Assembly: GCA_947380945.1 (NCBI GenBank)
Contig: CANCTD010000002.1
Coordinates: 1 to 50,280, forward strand
Source of the DNA: Comamonadaceae bacterium
Lineage (GTDB): Bacteria > Pseudomonadota > Gammaproteobacteria > Burkholderiales > Burkholderiaceae_C
Direction of reading: 5' to 3'
DNA length: 50,280 bases
Shown: positions 18,126 to 28,553 of the stretch, in pieces
Layout of the letters: every line of letters begins with the position of its first letter
Position numbering within the stretch: the stretch's first letter is position 1
Notes under the pieces: model-generated
What the model was told of the DNA's origin: nothing
The model's input: only the letters and a program-made list of their open reading frames with translations
Databases searched by the model: none
Position numbers and translations under genes: made by a program

Positions 18126-18169
18126 TGTAGTCTAATTCTGACAGTCTGTACTGTCAATCGATTGTGACA
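18126..18169 (-). promoter_or_regulatory. puc promoter with tandem PpsR/CrtJ-type sites
   Basis: Two TGT-N12-ACA palindromes (18126-18143, 18152-18169), 8 bp apart; TTGACA (18152-18157) and TAGACT (18129-18134) with 17-bp spacer overlap them. Confidence 0.85.
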
Positions 18170-18231
18170 AATGGGACGGCACCCGAAAACACCCTCAATT
18201 TAAGGGTAAACCCGTATCGCTGTGGTGACGC

Positions 18232-19494
18232 CTACGCCACATAGGCCGCTGCGCCCGCGCCCGCCTGCCGCCCGCTGGCCAGACAGGCGTGCAGCAAATA
18301 GCCACCGGTTGGCGCTTCCCAGTCGAGCATCTCTCCGGCGAAAAAAACACCGGGCAGAGGCCCCATGAGCTGCGGGCTCAGGGCCTCCAGCCGCACGCCG
18401 CCTGCGCTGCTGATCGCCTCATCCAAAGGGCGTGGCGCCGACAGCCGGATCGGCAAGGCTTTGATGGCCGCTGCCAAAGCCGCTGCGTCCTCGAACACCG
18501 CCGGCGGCAGCAACTCGTGCAGCAGCGCGCTTTTGATGCCATCGAGGCGCAAACGGCTCTTGAGATGGCTGCTGAGGGAGCGTGCACCACGGGGATGGCG
18601 CACCGCAGCCAGCACTTTTTCAGCCGGTACGGCGGGCAGCAAATCGAGCAGGAAACCGGCCTGCCCGTCGCGCGCCACCGCATCGCGCAGGGCCGCGCTG
18701 GCCGCGTAGACCAGGCTGCCTTCCAAGCCGCTGGCAGTTGCCACCATTTCGCCCTTGCGCCGCCATGGTGCGGCACCGGCTGCGGCAGGAAGTTCCAGGG
18801 CCACGGTTTTGAGCGCTTGCCCGGCAAAGCGCGAAGCGAAAAACGGGCTCCATCCACCGGCCACATCGAATCCGCAATTTGAAGGCAGCAGCGGCGCGAC
18901 ATCCAGGCCCCTGCCCTGTAGCAGCGGCACCCATGCGCCGTCCGACCCCAGGCGCGCCCAACTGCCGCCGCCCAGCGCCAGCACCACGGCCCGGGCCTGC
19001 ACGCTTACCGGGCCGCCCGGGCTGTCAAACAGCCAGCCTTGCGCACTGTCCCAACCGGTCCAGCGGTGGCGCATGTGCAGCACCAGGGCAGGGCCTTGAG
19101 CCGGGTGGCGCAGCCGGTGCAACCAGGCGCGCAACAAGGGCGCGGACTTCATGTCCACCGGGAAAATCCGCCCCGAACTGCCGACAAAGGTATCCAGCCC
19201 CAGCCCGTGCACCCAGGCGCGCAACGCCTCCCCGTCGAAGTCCTGCAACCAGGGACCAACACGATCAGCACGCGCCGCGTAGCGGCTGGTAAACAGCGTG
19301 GCCGGCTCGGAGTGGCTGATGTTGAGCCCGCCTTTGCCGGCGAGCAAAAACTTGCGCCCCACCGAGGGCATGGCGTCAAACAGGTGGACCGCGTGGCCAG
19401 CGGCCTGCAGCACTTCGGCGGCCATCAGCCCGGCCGGGCCGCCGCCTATGACGGCCACGGGAATCTCAAGAACAGGGGTCGGTAAAGGGTTCAA
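18232..19494 (-). CDS. HI0933/BaiN-type FAD-dependent flavoprotein (TIGR03862-like)
   Basis: VAVIGGGPAGLMAAEVL, GRKFLLAGKGGLNISHSE, GVFFAGEMLDWEAPTGGYLLHACLASGRQAG. Confidence 0.9.
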   Translation of the reverse strand: MNPLPTPVLEIPVAVIGGGPAGLMAAEVLQAAGHAVHLFDAMPSVGRKFLLAGKGGLNISHSEPATLFTSRYAARADRVGPWLQDFDGEALRAWVHGLGLDTFVGSSGRIFPVDMKSAPLLRAWLHRLRHPAQGPALVLHMRHRWTGWDSAQGWLFDSPGGPVSVQARAVVLALGGGSWARLGSDGAWVPLLQGRGLDVAPLLPSNCGFDVAGGWSPFFASRFAGQALKTVALELPAAAGAAPWRRKGEMVATASGLEGSLVYAASAALRDAVARDGQAGFLLDLLPAVPAEKVLAAVRHPRGARSLSSHLKSRLRLDGIKSALLHELLPPAVFEDAAALAAAIKALPIRLSAPRPLDEAISSAGGVRLEALSPQLMGPLPGVFFAGEMLDWEAPTGGYLLHACLASGRQAGAGAAAYVA

Positions 19495-22400
19495 TGCATG
19501 CGCCTTGTGGGGTCAAAAAAGCCGCGCGCACAATGGCCTGCGGGTAAGCGCGCGCCACCGCATCGCGGTAGCTGCGCAGCTGGGACAGCAGTGCGGCGTC
19601 CTGCTCGGGAGCGGCGGCCGATTTGTAGTCCAGCACCCACCAGTGTGCGCTATCGCGGCGCTGCACCAGCCGGTCTATGCGCAAACTGCGCCCGCCGACC
19701 TGAATCGCCACTTCGTTACCCGCCCACATCAGCGCGGCGGGTTCAAAGCACCAGGCCCCCTGGCCCCGCAGAATCCCCAGCGCCATGGCGTGCGCGGCCT
19801 CGGTTTGCGCGGCATCCAGCGCAAATTCGGCCGCCACTGCGGCCAGGTCTTGCGCGCGCCAGGGTGCGGCGGGCGGCGCGTCAACCGAAGCCGTATCCGC
19901 TGGGCCCCCGCCAGCAGCCGCATGGGCAAGGGGCAGCCGCTCCAGCAGCCGGTGCATGGCCTGGCCGGTGCGCGAGGCGGGAGTGGACGGATCGGGCTGC
20001 TGGGCAGCGGCGGCGATGCCTGGCGCCATGGGGACACGCGCCAAGGGCGGCAGCACCGGCAGTTGTACCGTGGTGGCGGGTGCGGCTATCTGGGGTGCGA
20101 CAGCTGCAGTCGGAGCAACCGGCGCGGAAGAATCGACCAAGTCCTGGGCGCGCAACAGCGCCCACCAACTCAGCGGGTTGGCGTTTCTGGGTGCCGTGGC
20201 CGAAAGCAGAATCGTGGATTCGGCGCGGGTCAGCGCCACGTACAGGGCGTTGAGTTCCTCGCGGGCCTGCGCCTGCCGGTCCTCGGCCAGGGCCTGCGCC
20301 GCGCAGGCAGGCGGGCGCGCGCCGCTGGCCATGAACACAAAGCGCGTCGGATGCGCCGCCTCTCCCGGCCACTGCACCAAGGTGCCCATGCTGTCGGCGC
20401 GCGGGGCCTCGCCGTCGGTGTCCAACAAGACCACCACCGGCGCTTCCAAACCCTTGGCTCCGTGGACGGTGAGCAAGCGCACTGCGCCCTCCGCCGCGAC
20501 CACCGGAGCCGGAAAGCCGCCCGCGCGCAGCGCCCGCACCAACGCATAAGCATTCACAAAGCGCCCGGCGTCGACCTGCAAAGCAGCCAGCAAGAGCGCA
20601 CGCAAATGCGCCAGCACCCCCGCGCAGCGCGACGGAGACACCGATTGGGCGTAGCGGCCCAGCACATCGCCCTCGTCAAATATCTGGCTGAGCGCATCGT
20701 GCGGCGGCAGCGCGTGCAAGAGCGTCTGCCAGCGTGTCAGCGTCTGTGCATGCGGCACGAAAAGCTGCAGCGCAGCCGGGGCTTGCGGGCCCAGTTGGTG
20801 CAGCGCCTCCAACCAGCCCGGTGGCCTGTCGCCCGCCGCCCGGGCCGCCTCGCGCAGGCCGCGCATGTGCAAGGCCCAATCGGCCAGGGCCGCGTCTGCG
20901 ACCCCGAACAGCGGCGACTTCAGCGCCTGCGCCAGCGACAAATCGTGACCGGGCGAGACCAGCGCGTCGACCAGCGCCAGCAAGTCCTGCACTTCGGGAA
21001 TGTCGGCGAGTTCGCGTTTCTCCACCTGCTCCGCAGGAATGCCTGCCGCCGCCAAGGCATGCTGCATCACGCCCAGGGTTGCGCGCTTGCGCGACAGCAC
21101 CATGATGTCCTGTGGATGGCAGTGGCGGGCCGGGTCGTGCACCGCCTGCGCAATCCAGTGCGCCGCCTGGGCGCACTCACGCAGCTTGCGGCTTTCTTCC
21201 GGGTCCAGGCGCGGGCTGTCCAGCGAATCACGCCACTGCGCCGGCTCCAACGCATCGGACCCGGCAGCGCCGCGCGGCACGGACGCGTCCCGGGGGATGG
21301 GTGGCAGCGCGAGCACCTGACCCGGCTTCTGCGACTGCGTGGTGTGGGCCCGAAAACCCTGGAAGAGGCCGGCGTCCTGCGCCGCCACAAAAGTGCGATT
21401 GACGCAGTCCAAAACATCGGGTGCATTGCGCCGGGTATGGTCACAGCGCAACACCACGCCTTGCAAGCCCTCGCGCACAAAAGTGATGGCAGCCTGAAAA
21501 ACCTGGGGCTCGGCGCGGCGGAAACGGTAAATGCTTTGCTTGGGGTCGCCCACGATGAACACGCCGGGCGAATGGCCGGCGCCGCTGTAGGCCGCGAGCC
21601 AGCTTTTCAAGGCCTGCCATTGCAAGGGGCTGGTGTCCTGGAATTCGTCGATCAGCACATGGGCCACGCGGACGTCGAGTTTTTCCTGCACCCAGCCGCT
21701 GAGCACAGGGTCGGACATCAGGTGCAGCGCCAGCTGCTCCAGGTCGTTCATGTCGACCCAGCCACGCTCGCGCTTGAGCGCCGCATAGTCCTGCAACAGC
21801 CCCCGGCTCAGACGGGTCAGGCGCTGCTGGTGGTCCCATGCATCCTGCTGGTGTTGCGCCTGGCGCACACGCAGCAGCAGGTCTTGCGCCTGGCGCACCT
21901 GCGCAATGCCGGGCAGGGTTTCGTTGAAGGCCCGGGGCGTGCCCGTCTTGGTCAGCAGGGCAGCAAACAAACTGTCCAAGTCGGCATCGGTCAGGGCCTT
22001 TTCCACCTCAGCCGCGGCCTCGACATAGCTCTTTTGCTTTGCCGCACCCAGCGCCTTGGCCCCGGCCCAGAGCAGGTCCTGGGCATCCGCAGCCTGCAGC
22101 CGCTGGGCGGGTGCGTCCACCCCCGCGAACTCGGGAAACTGCGCGCCCGCTGTGGCAACCGAAGCACCCACCACACCGACAGCGTCCGCCAGCGCAAATT
22201 CCACGCGCTTGGCCAAGGCGGCCTCCAAGGCCTTGCGGGTGCTGCTGCGGCCATGGCTGTGCACCAAAGCGACATAGTCGGCCCGCGCTGCGGCATCGGC
22301 TGCGAGGCGCGAAAAAAAGCGCGGCCAGACCTGCGCCACTGCCAAGCTGTCGTCTTCCAGCAGCTCGTATTGCGTGGGCAGGCCGCGCGCGGCCAGCTCT

Positions 22401-22849
22401 GCCAGCGGCGCGTTCGCAGCGATGCTGGCAAACCAGCTGTGGAAGGTGCGCACCTGCACCGGCCGCCCCGCTTCCAGCAAGTGCCGGTGCAGGCCGCGCA
22501 GCCGTTCCAGGTCCTGCTGTGTGGCCGTGGTCCCCAGACCGCGCGCGGCCAGTTCTTGGCGCAGTTGGGCGTCATCGGCATGGCTGAATTCCTGCAACCA
22601 CTGCTGCAGCCGCGCCCGCATTTCACCGGCGGCTTTTTTGGTGAAGGTGATGGCCAGGATTTCATGCGGCTGCGCGCCTTCCAGCAGCGCGCGCAAGATG
22701 CGCGAAACCAGCATCCAGGTCTTGCCCGCGCCGGCGCAGGCTTCGACCACCACATTGCGGCGCGGGTCGCAGGCGGCGGCATAAAACGCCTCCTGCGCCA
22801 CCGGCTGCCCGTCGCAGGCGTAGGCTGCTGGGGTGTGGGCGCTGCTCAT
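19466..22849 (-). CDS. UvrD/Rep-type ATP-dependent helicase-nuclease, AddA-like
   Basis: Walker A EACAGAGKTWMLVSRILRALL, AITFTKKAAGEM, LIDEFQDTSPLQW, GDPKQSIYRFRRAE, LTVHGAKGLEAPVV; C-terminal nuclease region VLDYKS; ATG 22849 overlaps upstream stop. Confidence 0.92.
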   Translation of the reverse strand: MSSAHTPAAYACDGQPVAQEAFYAAACDPRRNVVVEACAGAGKTWMLVSRILRALLEGAQPHEILAITFTKKAAGEMRARLQQWLQEFSHADDAQLRQELAARGLGTTATQQDLERLRGLHRHLLEAGRPVQVRTFHSWFASIAANAPLAELAARGLPTQYELLEDDSLAVAQVWPRFFSRLAADAAARADYVALVHSHGRSSTRKALEAALAKRVEFALADAVGVVGASVATAGAQFPEFAGVDAPAQRLQAADAQDLLWAGAKALGAAKQKSYVEAAAEVEKALTDADLDSLFAALLTKTGTPRAFNETLPGIAQVRQAQDLLLRVRQAQHQQDAWDHQQRLTRLSRGLLQDYAALKRERGWVDMNDLEQLALHLMSDPVLSGWVQEKLDVRVAHVLIDEFQDTSPLQWQALKSWLAAYSGAGHSPGVFIVGDPKQSIYRFRRAEPQVFQAAITFVREGLQGVVLRCDHTRRNAPDVLDCVNRTFVAAQDAGLFQGFRAHTTQSQKPGQVLALPPIPRDASVPRGAAGSDALEPAQWRDSLDSPRLDPEESRKLRECAQAAHWIAQAVHDPARHCHPQDIMVLSRKRATLGVMQHALAAAGIPAEQVEKRELADIPEVQDLLALVDALVSPGHDLSLAQALKSPLFGVADAALADWALHMRGLREAARAAGDRPPGWLEALHQLGPQAPAALQLFVPHAQTLTRWQTLLHALPPHDALSQIFDEGDVLGRYAQSVSPSRCAGVLAHLRALLLAALQVDAGRFVNAYALVRALRAGGFPAPVVAAEGAVRLLTVHGAKGLEAPVVVLLDTDGEAPRADSMGTLVQWPGEAAHPTRFVFMASGARPPACAAQALAEDRQAQAREELNALYVALTRAESTILLSATAPRNANPLSWWALLRAQDLVDSSAPVAPTAAVAPQIAAPATTVQLPVLPPLARVPMAPGIAAAAQQPDPSTPASRTGQAMHRLLERLPLAHAAAGGGPADTASVDAPPAAPWRAQDLAAVAAEFALDAAQTEAAHAMALGILRGQGAWCFEPAALMWAGNEVAIQVGGRSLRIDRLVQRRDSAHWWVLDYKSAAAPEQDAALLSQLRSYRDAVARAYPQAIVRAAFLTPQGACIEPFTDPCS

Positions 22850-25407
22850 GCGGATACCCAAAAATCTTTGCGGCACAAGCCACGGGCGGCGCAGTAATCG
22901 CAGGCCACGCCCTCGCCCAAAGCCGGCAGCGGCGCGCCTGCGGCAATGCGCGCCATATCGCTGTCAATCCCCTGCAGCAAGGCATCGCGGGCCAGCGCAA
23001 GCGCTTTTTGCGGCACGGCGGTCACACCCTCGCGCTCCGAGAAATTCAGGTACGCACCCTCCACCTGCTCCTCCCCCAGCAGCGCGGCATAAAACGCCAT
23101 TTGCGTGTCCTCCAAGGGATTTTTGACGCGGGCGCGGCTGGCATCCAGCGGCTCCGTTTTGTAGTCCAGCACCAGCGCTGTGCCGCCATCCACGTGATCA
23201 AGCCGGTCCAGCCGCCCCTGCAAGACCGTGGACCCCAAGGGCTGCGTCAGCTCCAGCTCGGCCCGCTCAAAACGGGCTGTGCCTTCATGGCCTTGCAGCC
23301 AATGCAGATAGGCATCGCGCAGCCGGGGCCAGCCCGCGCGAAAGGGCAAAAACTCCGCTTCGCCCAAACCTTTTTCCAACGCAACGGCATCGGCCAGCGC
23401 GTCCAGCCTGGCACTGCGCTCCGGCGGGGGCAGCATATCGGCGGCCTGTGCACTGTGGAAGCGGCTGAGCACCTCGTGCAACCACAGGCCGAACTCACGC
23501 TTGCCCAGATCGCGCTCCAGCTCGTCGCGCGCCGCAAGCCCCAGCTGGCGCAAGGCGAAAAAGCGGTAGGGGCAATTGCGCAAGTCCTCGTACGCGCCCT
23601 GGCTCAGGCGCGCCAGGGGCAGTTGCATGGCGCGCGGCATGGGCGGCGTCACCGGCTGCAGCGCAATGCTTCGCAGGGTCCGCAGGTCAGCACCCGCAGC
23701 CACCGCGTCCGCGCCGTCCAGCTGTAACAACTGCACCAGCGGGCTGGGCAGCTGCGGCTCACCGGCAGCGCTGCTTTTGCGCCAGAACACCGCGCACCCT
23801 GCCTGCGCCAGCAACTGGGTCCAGGCTGTGCGGGTGGCGCGCTCGCCGTCTTCGCGCAGGGGCAGCCCCAGCACGCTGCGCTGGCGCGGGCTGAGGATGC
23901 CCGGCATATCGGGCGCGAGCCGCAGGTTGTCCGCATCACACCCCAGCAGCACCACGGACGCGAACGGGCGGCCCAGGGTCTGGTTCAGGGGCAGGATGCG
24001 CACGTCCTCCCGCTCGGGCAGCGGGGGCATGAAGTTCACATCTTCCAGGCTGGCCTGTACCCAGGCGCTAAAGCCCGCCGCGTCCAGGGCCGTCTGCGCC
24101 CAGGGCGCATCGGCCAGCCCGTCCAACGTGTCGGCCTGCCCCGGGGCGGCGCGCAAGCGCAAAGCCTGCAGAACCAGCTGGCCTGCGCTGTCTGCTTCCA
24201 AGAGGCCCCACATGCCGCTGTCCTGCAGCGCCTGGCGCAAATTGCCCAGCCATTGCGCAAAACGTGCGCTGCCGTTCAAAACGGCGCGCACGCGGTTAAC
24301 CGTCTGCACCGTGTCCGCCACACCGGCAGCTGCGCCACGCCCGGCGTCGCGCCACAAGCGGGCCTGCGCGCTGCGCACATGCGCCTCCAAGGCCGGTACC
24401 AAAAGGGCAAAAGCAGGTGCGAGCTTGAGCCAGGCCAGCACGGCGTCGCTGCTGGCACGCCAGGCGCAGGCTTTGACCAGGGCCATCAGCGCCGCGCCGG
24501 CCTGGCTGGTGGAGAGTTTCCAGCCGGTCTCATCGCGCATCTGCACGCCACGGGTTTGCAACAAGGCCCGCACCCGACGGGTCAGGGCGCGGTCCGAGGA
24601 CACCAGTGCCACCGGCGTCAGGCCGGCCGCGATGCGGTCCAGCACACAGGCCGCCCCGCGCTCGGCCTCGTCGTGGAAATCGCTGCAGGCATGCACGCTG
24701 CACGCCCCGGCGGGCGGCGCTGCGTCGGCGGGCGTGACCAGTGGCAAACGGCTGCAGCGCCCGCCCCATTGCGCGGCTAGCGCGTCCATCAGCGGGTCGG
24801 CATCCAGGCCCTGCACCGTGATCACGCAGTCCCATTCCTGCAGACGCTGGGGCGCAAACAGGATGTCGCTGGCATAGGCGCAGGTGCCCACCCAGGCCAG
24901 CGCCACCTGGGTGGTGTGCAACTCCCAGGCTAGGCGATGGGTGTCCAGTCCCTGGGCCAGCGCCGCGCGCGCCGCATCCGCCCAGGCCTGGCGCTCGGTT
25001 GGCGGGCGCGCTGCGGCCAGGGCAGCCAGGGTCAGCGCTGTTTCCAGCAAAACCGGGGCGAGTGGCTCGGACTGTGCGGCCAGACCGGCCTGGCGCAGGA
25101 GCGCGCGGGCGCTCAGCCCGTCCAGACCGGCATCAAAGCGCAGGTCGTGCCCGCTCGGAGAAAAAGTGCCCAGTGAAGCGGCCCAGGTGCCGGTGGTTTC
25201 AAAGCGCGGCGCAAAGCCATCGGGTGTCGCTTGCGCCCATAGCCCGCGCGCCAAACCCAGGAGTTGCGCGTACGGCAGCAGCACCAGGGTGCGCGCCGGG
25301 TGCGCGCTGTGTTCCTGCAGGGCCGCCGCAATCCGGGCCAGCAGGCCGGTGCCGGGCCGGGTCCACAACAAGGTGGCGGGCATATCGGGAGCCACACTTG
25401 TATTCAT
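22846..25407 (-). CDS. PD-(D/E)XK nuclease family protein, AddB-like
   Basis: C-terminal nuclease signature GRLDRLDHVDGGTALVLDYKTEP and CDYCAARGLCRKD; operonic with AddA-like gene; Met 25407 preferred. Confidence 0.88.
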   Translation of the reverse strand: MNTSVAPDMPATLLWTRPGTGLLARIAAALQEHSAHPARTLVLLPYAQLLGLARGLWAQATPDGFAPRFETTGTWAASLGTFSPSGHDLRFDAGLDGLSARALLRQAGLAAQSEPLAPVLLETALTLAALAAARPPTERQAWADAARAALAQGLDTHRLAWELHTTQVALAWVGTCAYASDILFAPQRLQEWDCVITVQGLDADPLMDALAAQWGGRCSRLPLVTPADAAPPAGACSVHACSDFHDEAERGAACVLDRIAAGLTPVALVSSDRALTRRVRALLQTRGVQMRDETGWKLSTSQAGAALMALVKACAWRASSDAVLAWLKLAPAFALLVPALEAHVRSAQARLWRDAGRGAAAGVADTVQTVNRVRAVLNGSARFAQWLGNLRQALQDSGMWGLLEADSAGQLVLQALRLRAAPGQADTLDGLADAPWAQTALDAAGFSAWVQASLEDVNFMPPLPEREDVRILPLNQTLGRPFASVVLLGCDADNLRLAPDMPGILSPRQRSVLGLPLREDGERATRTAWTQLLAQAGCAVFWRKSSAAGEPQLPSPLVQLLQLDGADAVAAGADLRTLRSIALQPVTPPMPRAMQLPLARLSQGAYEDLRNCPYRFFALRQLGLAARDELERDLGKREFGLWLHEVLSRFHSAQAADMLPPPERSARLDALADAVALEKGLGEAEFLPFRAGWPRLRDAYLHWLQGHEGTARFERAELELTQPLGSTVLQGRLDRLDHVDGGTALVLDYKTEPLDASRARVKNPLEDTQMAFYAALLGEEQVEGAYLNFSEREGVTAVPQKALALARDALLQGIDSDMARIAAGAPLPALGEGVACDYCAARGLCRKDFWVSA

Positions 25408-25523
25408 GGCGGCGATAGCCATATACAAAAGGTGGCAGCGGGTCGCTCCAGCGGCTTTCTGTCACAATCTTCGCAAGCGATTACCGGGCCAAAAGCCCCT
25501 TCCATTCCACTGAGGAAACCCTG

Positions 25524-25859
<336 letters not shown>

Positions 25860-25881
25860 GCGGGCGGGCGGCCCGGCTGTT

Positions 25882-26328
25882 TCAGGGCTTGGCCGACTCG
25901 GCCGCGCGGCGCATGGCGGCCTGGGTCAAGGCCTGGGCAGCTTCGGGCGGCATGTAGTTTTCATCGTGCTTGGCCAGCACTTCGCTGGCTGTGAAGCGGC
26001 CCTGGGCATCGAGCCTGCCCTGCGCCACCACACCACGCCCCTCTTTGAACAGATCCGGCAGCAGGCCCTGGTAGACGACTTCAACCTCGTGGGTGGTGTC
26101 GGTGACGATAAAGCGCGCGTCCATGCCAGCGCGCTGCAGCGACCCGTCTTTGACCAGGCCGCCGACGCGGAACACGCTGGACTTGGGCGCCTCGCCAGCC
26201 GCGATCTGCGTCGGGCTGAAGAAAAACACCAGGTTGCTGTTAAAGGCATTCAGCACAAAAGCCGCCGCCAGCCCCAAACAGACCAAGGCCCCGCCAATCA
26301 GGGCCAGACGCTGATGGCGCGGCTTCAT
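25882..26328 (-). CDS. ccmE: Cytochrome c maturation heme chaperone CcmE
   Basis: [32 protein letters not shown]; heme-binding [12 protein letters not shown]. Confidence 0.95.
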   Translation of the reverse strand: MKPRHQRLALIGGALVCLGLAAAFVLNAFNSNLVFFFSPTQIAAGEAPKSSVFRVGGLVKDGSLQRAGMDARFIVTDTTHEVEVVYQGLLPDLFKEGRGVVAQGRLDAQGRFTASEVLAKHDENYMPPEAAQALTQAAMRRAAESAKP

Positions 26329-26510
26329 GGGGCCTCTCCCGCCAGCGCTTCATCGCGGCTGCGGCGCAGCGTCAGTAGCACCCCGGCACGGTGCGCCACC
26401 GCCAGCCATAGCTCCAGCGCCACGCCGACGGCGACGACCCCGTAGCTGCCCCAGACATAGAAGGCGTAACCACCCATGTCCCAAAATTCTGCCCAGCTGC
26501 TCCAATTCAT
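26325..26510 (-). CDS. ccmD: Heme exporter protein CcmD
   Basis: 61 aa, [32 protein letters not shown] overlaps with neighbours. Confidence 0.9.
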   Translation of the reverse strand: MNWSSWAEFWDMGGYAFYVWGSYGVVAVGVALELWLAVAHRAGVLLTLRRSRDEALAGEAP

Positions 26511-27241
26511 GCTGCCATTTCCTTCAGTTCACCAACCCACGCGGCATCGTGCTCGCGCTCCAGTATCGTTTGGCGCACGCGGTAAAAAGCCATACCCACG
26601 GCATAAGCCCAAAAAGCCAGGGTCATCACCAGCATGGCCCACAACATGACCGCTGCCATGCTGGGTGACTTGGTCAGCGAGACGGAGGCACCCTGGTGGA
26701 GGGTGTTCCACCACTTGACCGAAAAATAGATGATGGGTACGTTGACCACGCCCACCAGCGCCACCACAGCGCCGGCCCGGTCGGCGCGGCGCGGATCGTC
26801 GATGGCGCGGGTCAGGGCGATATAGCCCAGGTACAGAAACAGCAATATCAGCTCGGAGGTCAGGCGCGCATCCCAAACCCACCAGGCACCCCACATGGGC
26901 TTGCCCCACAAGGCCCCGGTCCACAGCGACAAAAAGCAAAACAAAGCCCCGGTCGGCGCGAGCGCCTGGGTCATCATGCCGGAGACGCGGGTCTTGAAAC
27001 CCAGGCCCAACCAAGCCCAAAAAGCCATGGCCACGTAAATCACCATGGACATCCAGGACGCGGGAACGTGGATAAAGATGATGCGGTAGGCCTGCCCCTG
27101 CTGAAAGTCAGCCGGCGCGACCCAAAAGCCCAAGTACAGACCCACAGCCGCGAGCAGGGCAGCCAGGGCGAAAGCCAGCGGGTAAACCCGTCCGGCCAAG
27201 GCGTACAGGCGCTGGGGCGCGGCATATTGCAACCAAAACAT
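26507..27241 (-). CDS. ccmC: Heme exporter protein CcmC
   Basis: WGKPMWGAWWVWDARLTSELILLFLYLGY (WWD-type motif); Met 27241 preferred. Confidence 0.95.
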   Translation of the reverse strand: MFWLQYAAPQRLYALAGRVYPLAFALAALLAAVGLYLGFWVAPADFQQGQAYRIIFIHVPASWMSMVIYVAMAFWAWLGLGFKTRVSGMMTQALAPTGALFCFLSLWTGALWGKPMWGAWWVWDARLTSELILLFLYLGYIALTRAIDDPRRADRAGAVVALVGVVNVPIIYFSVKWWNTLHQGASVSLTKSPSMAAVMLWAMLVMTLAFWAYAVGMAFYRVRQTILEREHDAAWVGELKEMAA

Positions 27242-27251
27242 ACGAACTCCG

Positions 27252-27929
27252 TTATTCCAAGGCAATGCGCAAGGCAGCCGAACCCGCCCAGGGACACAGA
27301 AAAACCGCCACTGTCAGCAGCGCCAGCAGCACCGACATATGGGCCTGTGCGCCCAGACCGCCCAGTTGCGCCTGGACGGCGCCGGCACCGAAAACCAGCA
27401 CCGGAATATAGAGGGGCAGAACCAGCAGACACAGCAAAAGCTCCGCCCCGCGCAGTCCCAGGGTCAGCGCTGCGCCCACGGCACCGATCAGCGACAAAAC
27501 CGGCGTGCCGATCAGCAAGGCCAGCATCAGCACGCCGGTAGCGTCCGTGCTGAGGTCAAACTGCAGGGCAATCACAGGGGCAACCAGCACCAGCGGCGCG
27601 CCGGTCAGCAGCCAGTGCGCAAAGACCTTGGCCGCCACCAGCAGGCCCAGCGGCGTGGGCGACAGCGCCAGTTGCTCCAGGCTGCCGTCGGCCATATCGG
27701 CGGCAAACAGACGGTGCATGGCCAGAATGCTGCTCAGCAACGCGCCCACCCAGACAATCCCCGGCCCGATCAGGCGCAAAGTGCCCAGCTCGGGCCCTAT
27801 CGCCAGGGGAAACAGCGCGGATACGACGACGAAAAAAAACAGGGGCGTGGCCACGTCGCCGGGGCGGCGCGCGGCGCTGCCGACGTCGCGGCGCAGCAGG
27901 GCCAGACAGGCACGCAGATGCCCGCTCAT
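27252..27929 (-). CDS. ccmB: Heme exporter protein CcmB
   Basis: PLFFFVVVSALFPLAIGPE, GIVWVGALLSSILAMHRLFAADMADGSLEQL. Confidence 0.94.
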   Translation of the reverse strand: MSGHLRACLALLRRDVGSAARRPGDVATPLFFFVVVSALFPLAIGPELGTLRLIGPGIVWVGALLSSILAMHRLFAADMADGSLEQLALSPTPLGLLVAAKVFAHWLLTGAPLVLVAPVIALQFDLSTDATGVLMLALLIGTPVLSLIGAVGAALTLGLRGAELLLCLLVLPLYIPVLVFGAGAVQAQLGGLGAQAHMSVLLALLTVAVFLCPWAGSAALRIALE

Positions 27930-28534
27930 GCACCCAAGCTCAGGTTCAGGCATTCCACACCCAAGGGCTGGTGGCTGGTGACCAGCGCCAGCCCGCCGGT
28001 ACGCAAGTGCCCGGCCAGCAAATCAGCCACCAGCTGCTGGGCGGGCAGGTCCAATGCGGCAAGCGGCTCGTCCAGCACCCACAGAGGCGCTGCCCGGACG
28101 ATCAGCCGCGCCAAGGCCGCACGGCGCTTCTGGCCCTGGGACAGCCGGCGCAGCGGCAGATCCCGCTGGCGGCCCAGGCCCACGCGCTGCAAGGCGTCCT
28201 CCACCTGTTGCGGGCTGGCTCTGGTGCCATCGAGCTGGCTTTGGAAGCAGAGGTTTTCGAAAGCGCTGAACTCGTCTTTCAAGCCCGGCGTGTGCCCCAG
28301 GTACACCAAATCGGCCCGGAACGCGCCCGGATCCAGGCGCGTGTCCTGGTCACGCCAGTGCACCACGCCGCTGGCCGCTTCGGCCAAGCCGCAGACGATG
28401 CGCAGCAAGGAGGTCTTGCCCGCGCCGTTGGCACCTTGTACGTGCAGGCACTGGCCAGGCTGCAACTGGAAATCCAAGCCGGTAAAAAGCCGCTTGCGGC
28501 CACGCTCGCAGGCGAGCTGCTGCACGCTCAGCAT
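27926..28534 (-). CDS. ccmA: Heme exporter ATP-binding protein CcmA
   Basis: GANGAGKTSLLRIVCGLAEAASGVVHW, LSQGQKRRAALARLIV; Met 28534 preferred. Confidence 0.94.
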   Translation of the reverse strand: MLSVQQLACERGRKRLFTGLDFQLQPGQCLHVQGANGAGKTSLLRIVCGLAEAASGVVHWRDQDTRLDPGAFRADLVYLGHTPGLKDEFSAFENLCFQSQLDGTRASPQQVEDALQRVGLGRQRDLPLRRLSQGQKRRAALARLIVRAAPLWVLDEPLAALDLPAQQLVADLLAGHLRTGGLALVTSHQPLGVECLNLSLGA

Positions 28535-28553
28535 GGCGCACCCCGCCCCGCAG

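Noticed and set aside
19298-22897. 1199-aa plus-strand ORF
   Set aside because: Shadow ORF antisense to the flavoprotein and AddA-like genes, which have clear family motifs; composition (His/Gln/Arg/Gly rich) is typical of GC-driven antisense frames.
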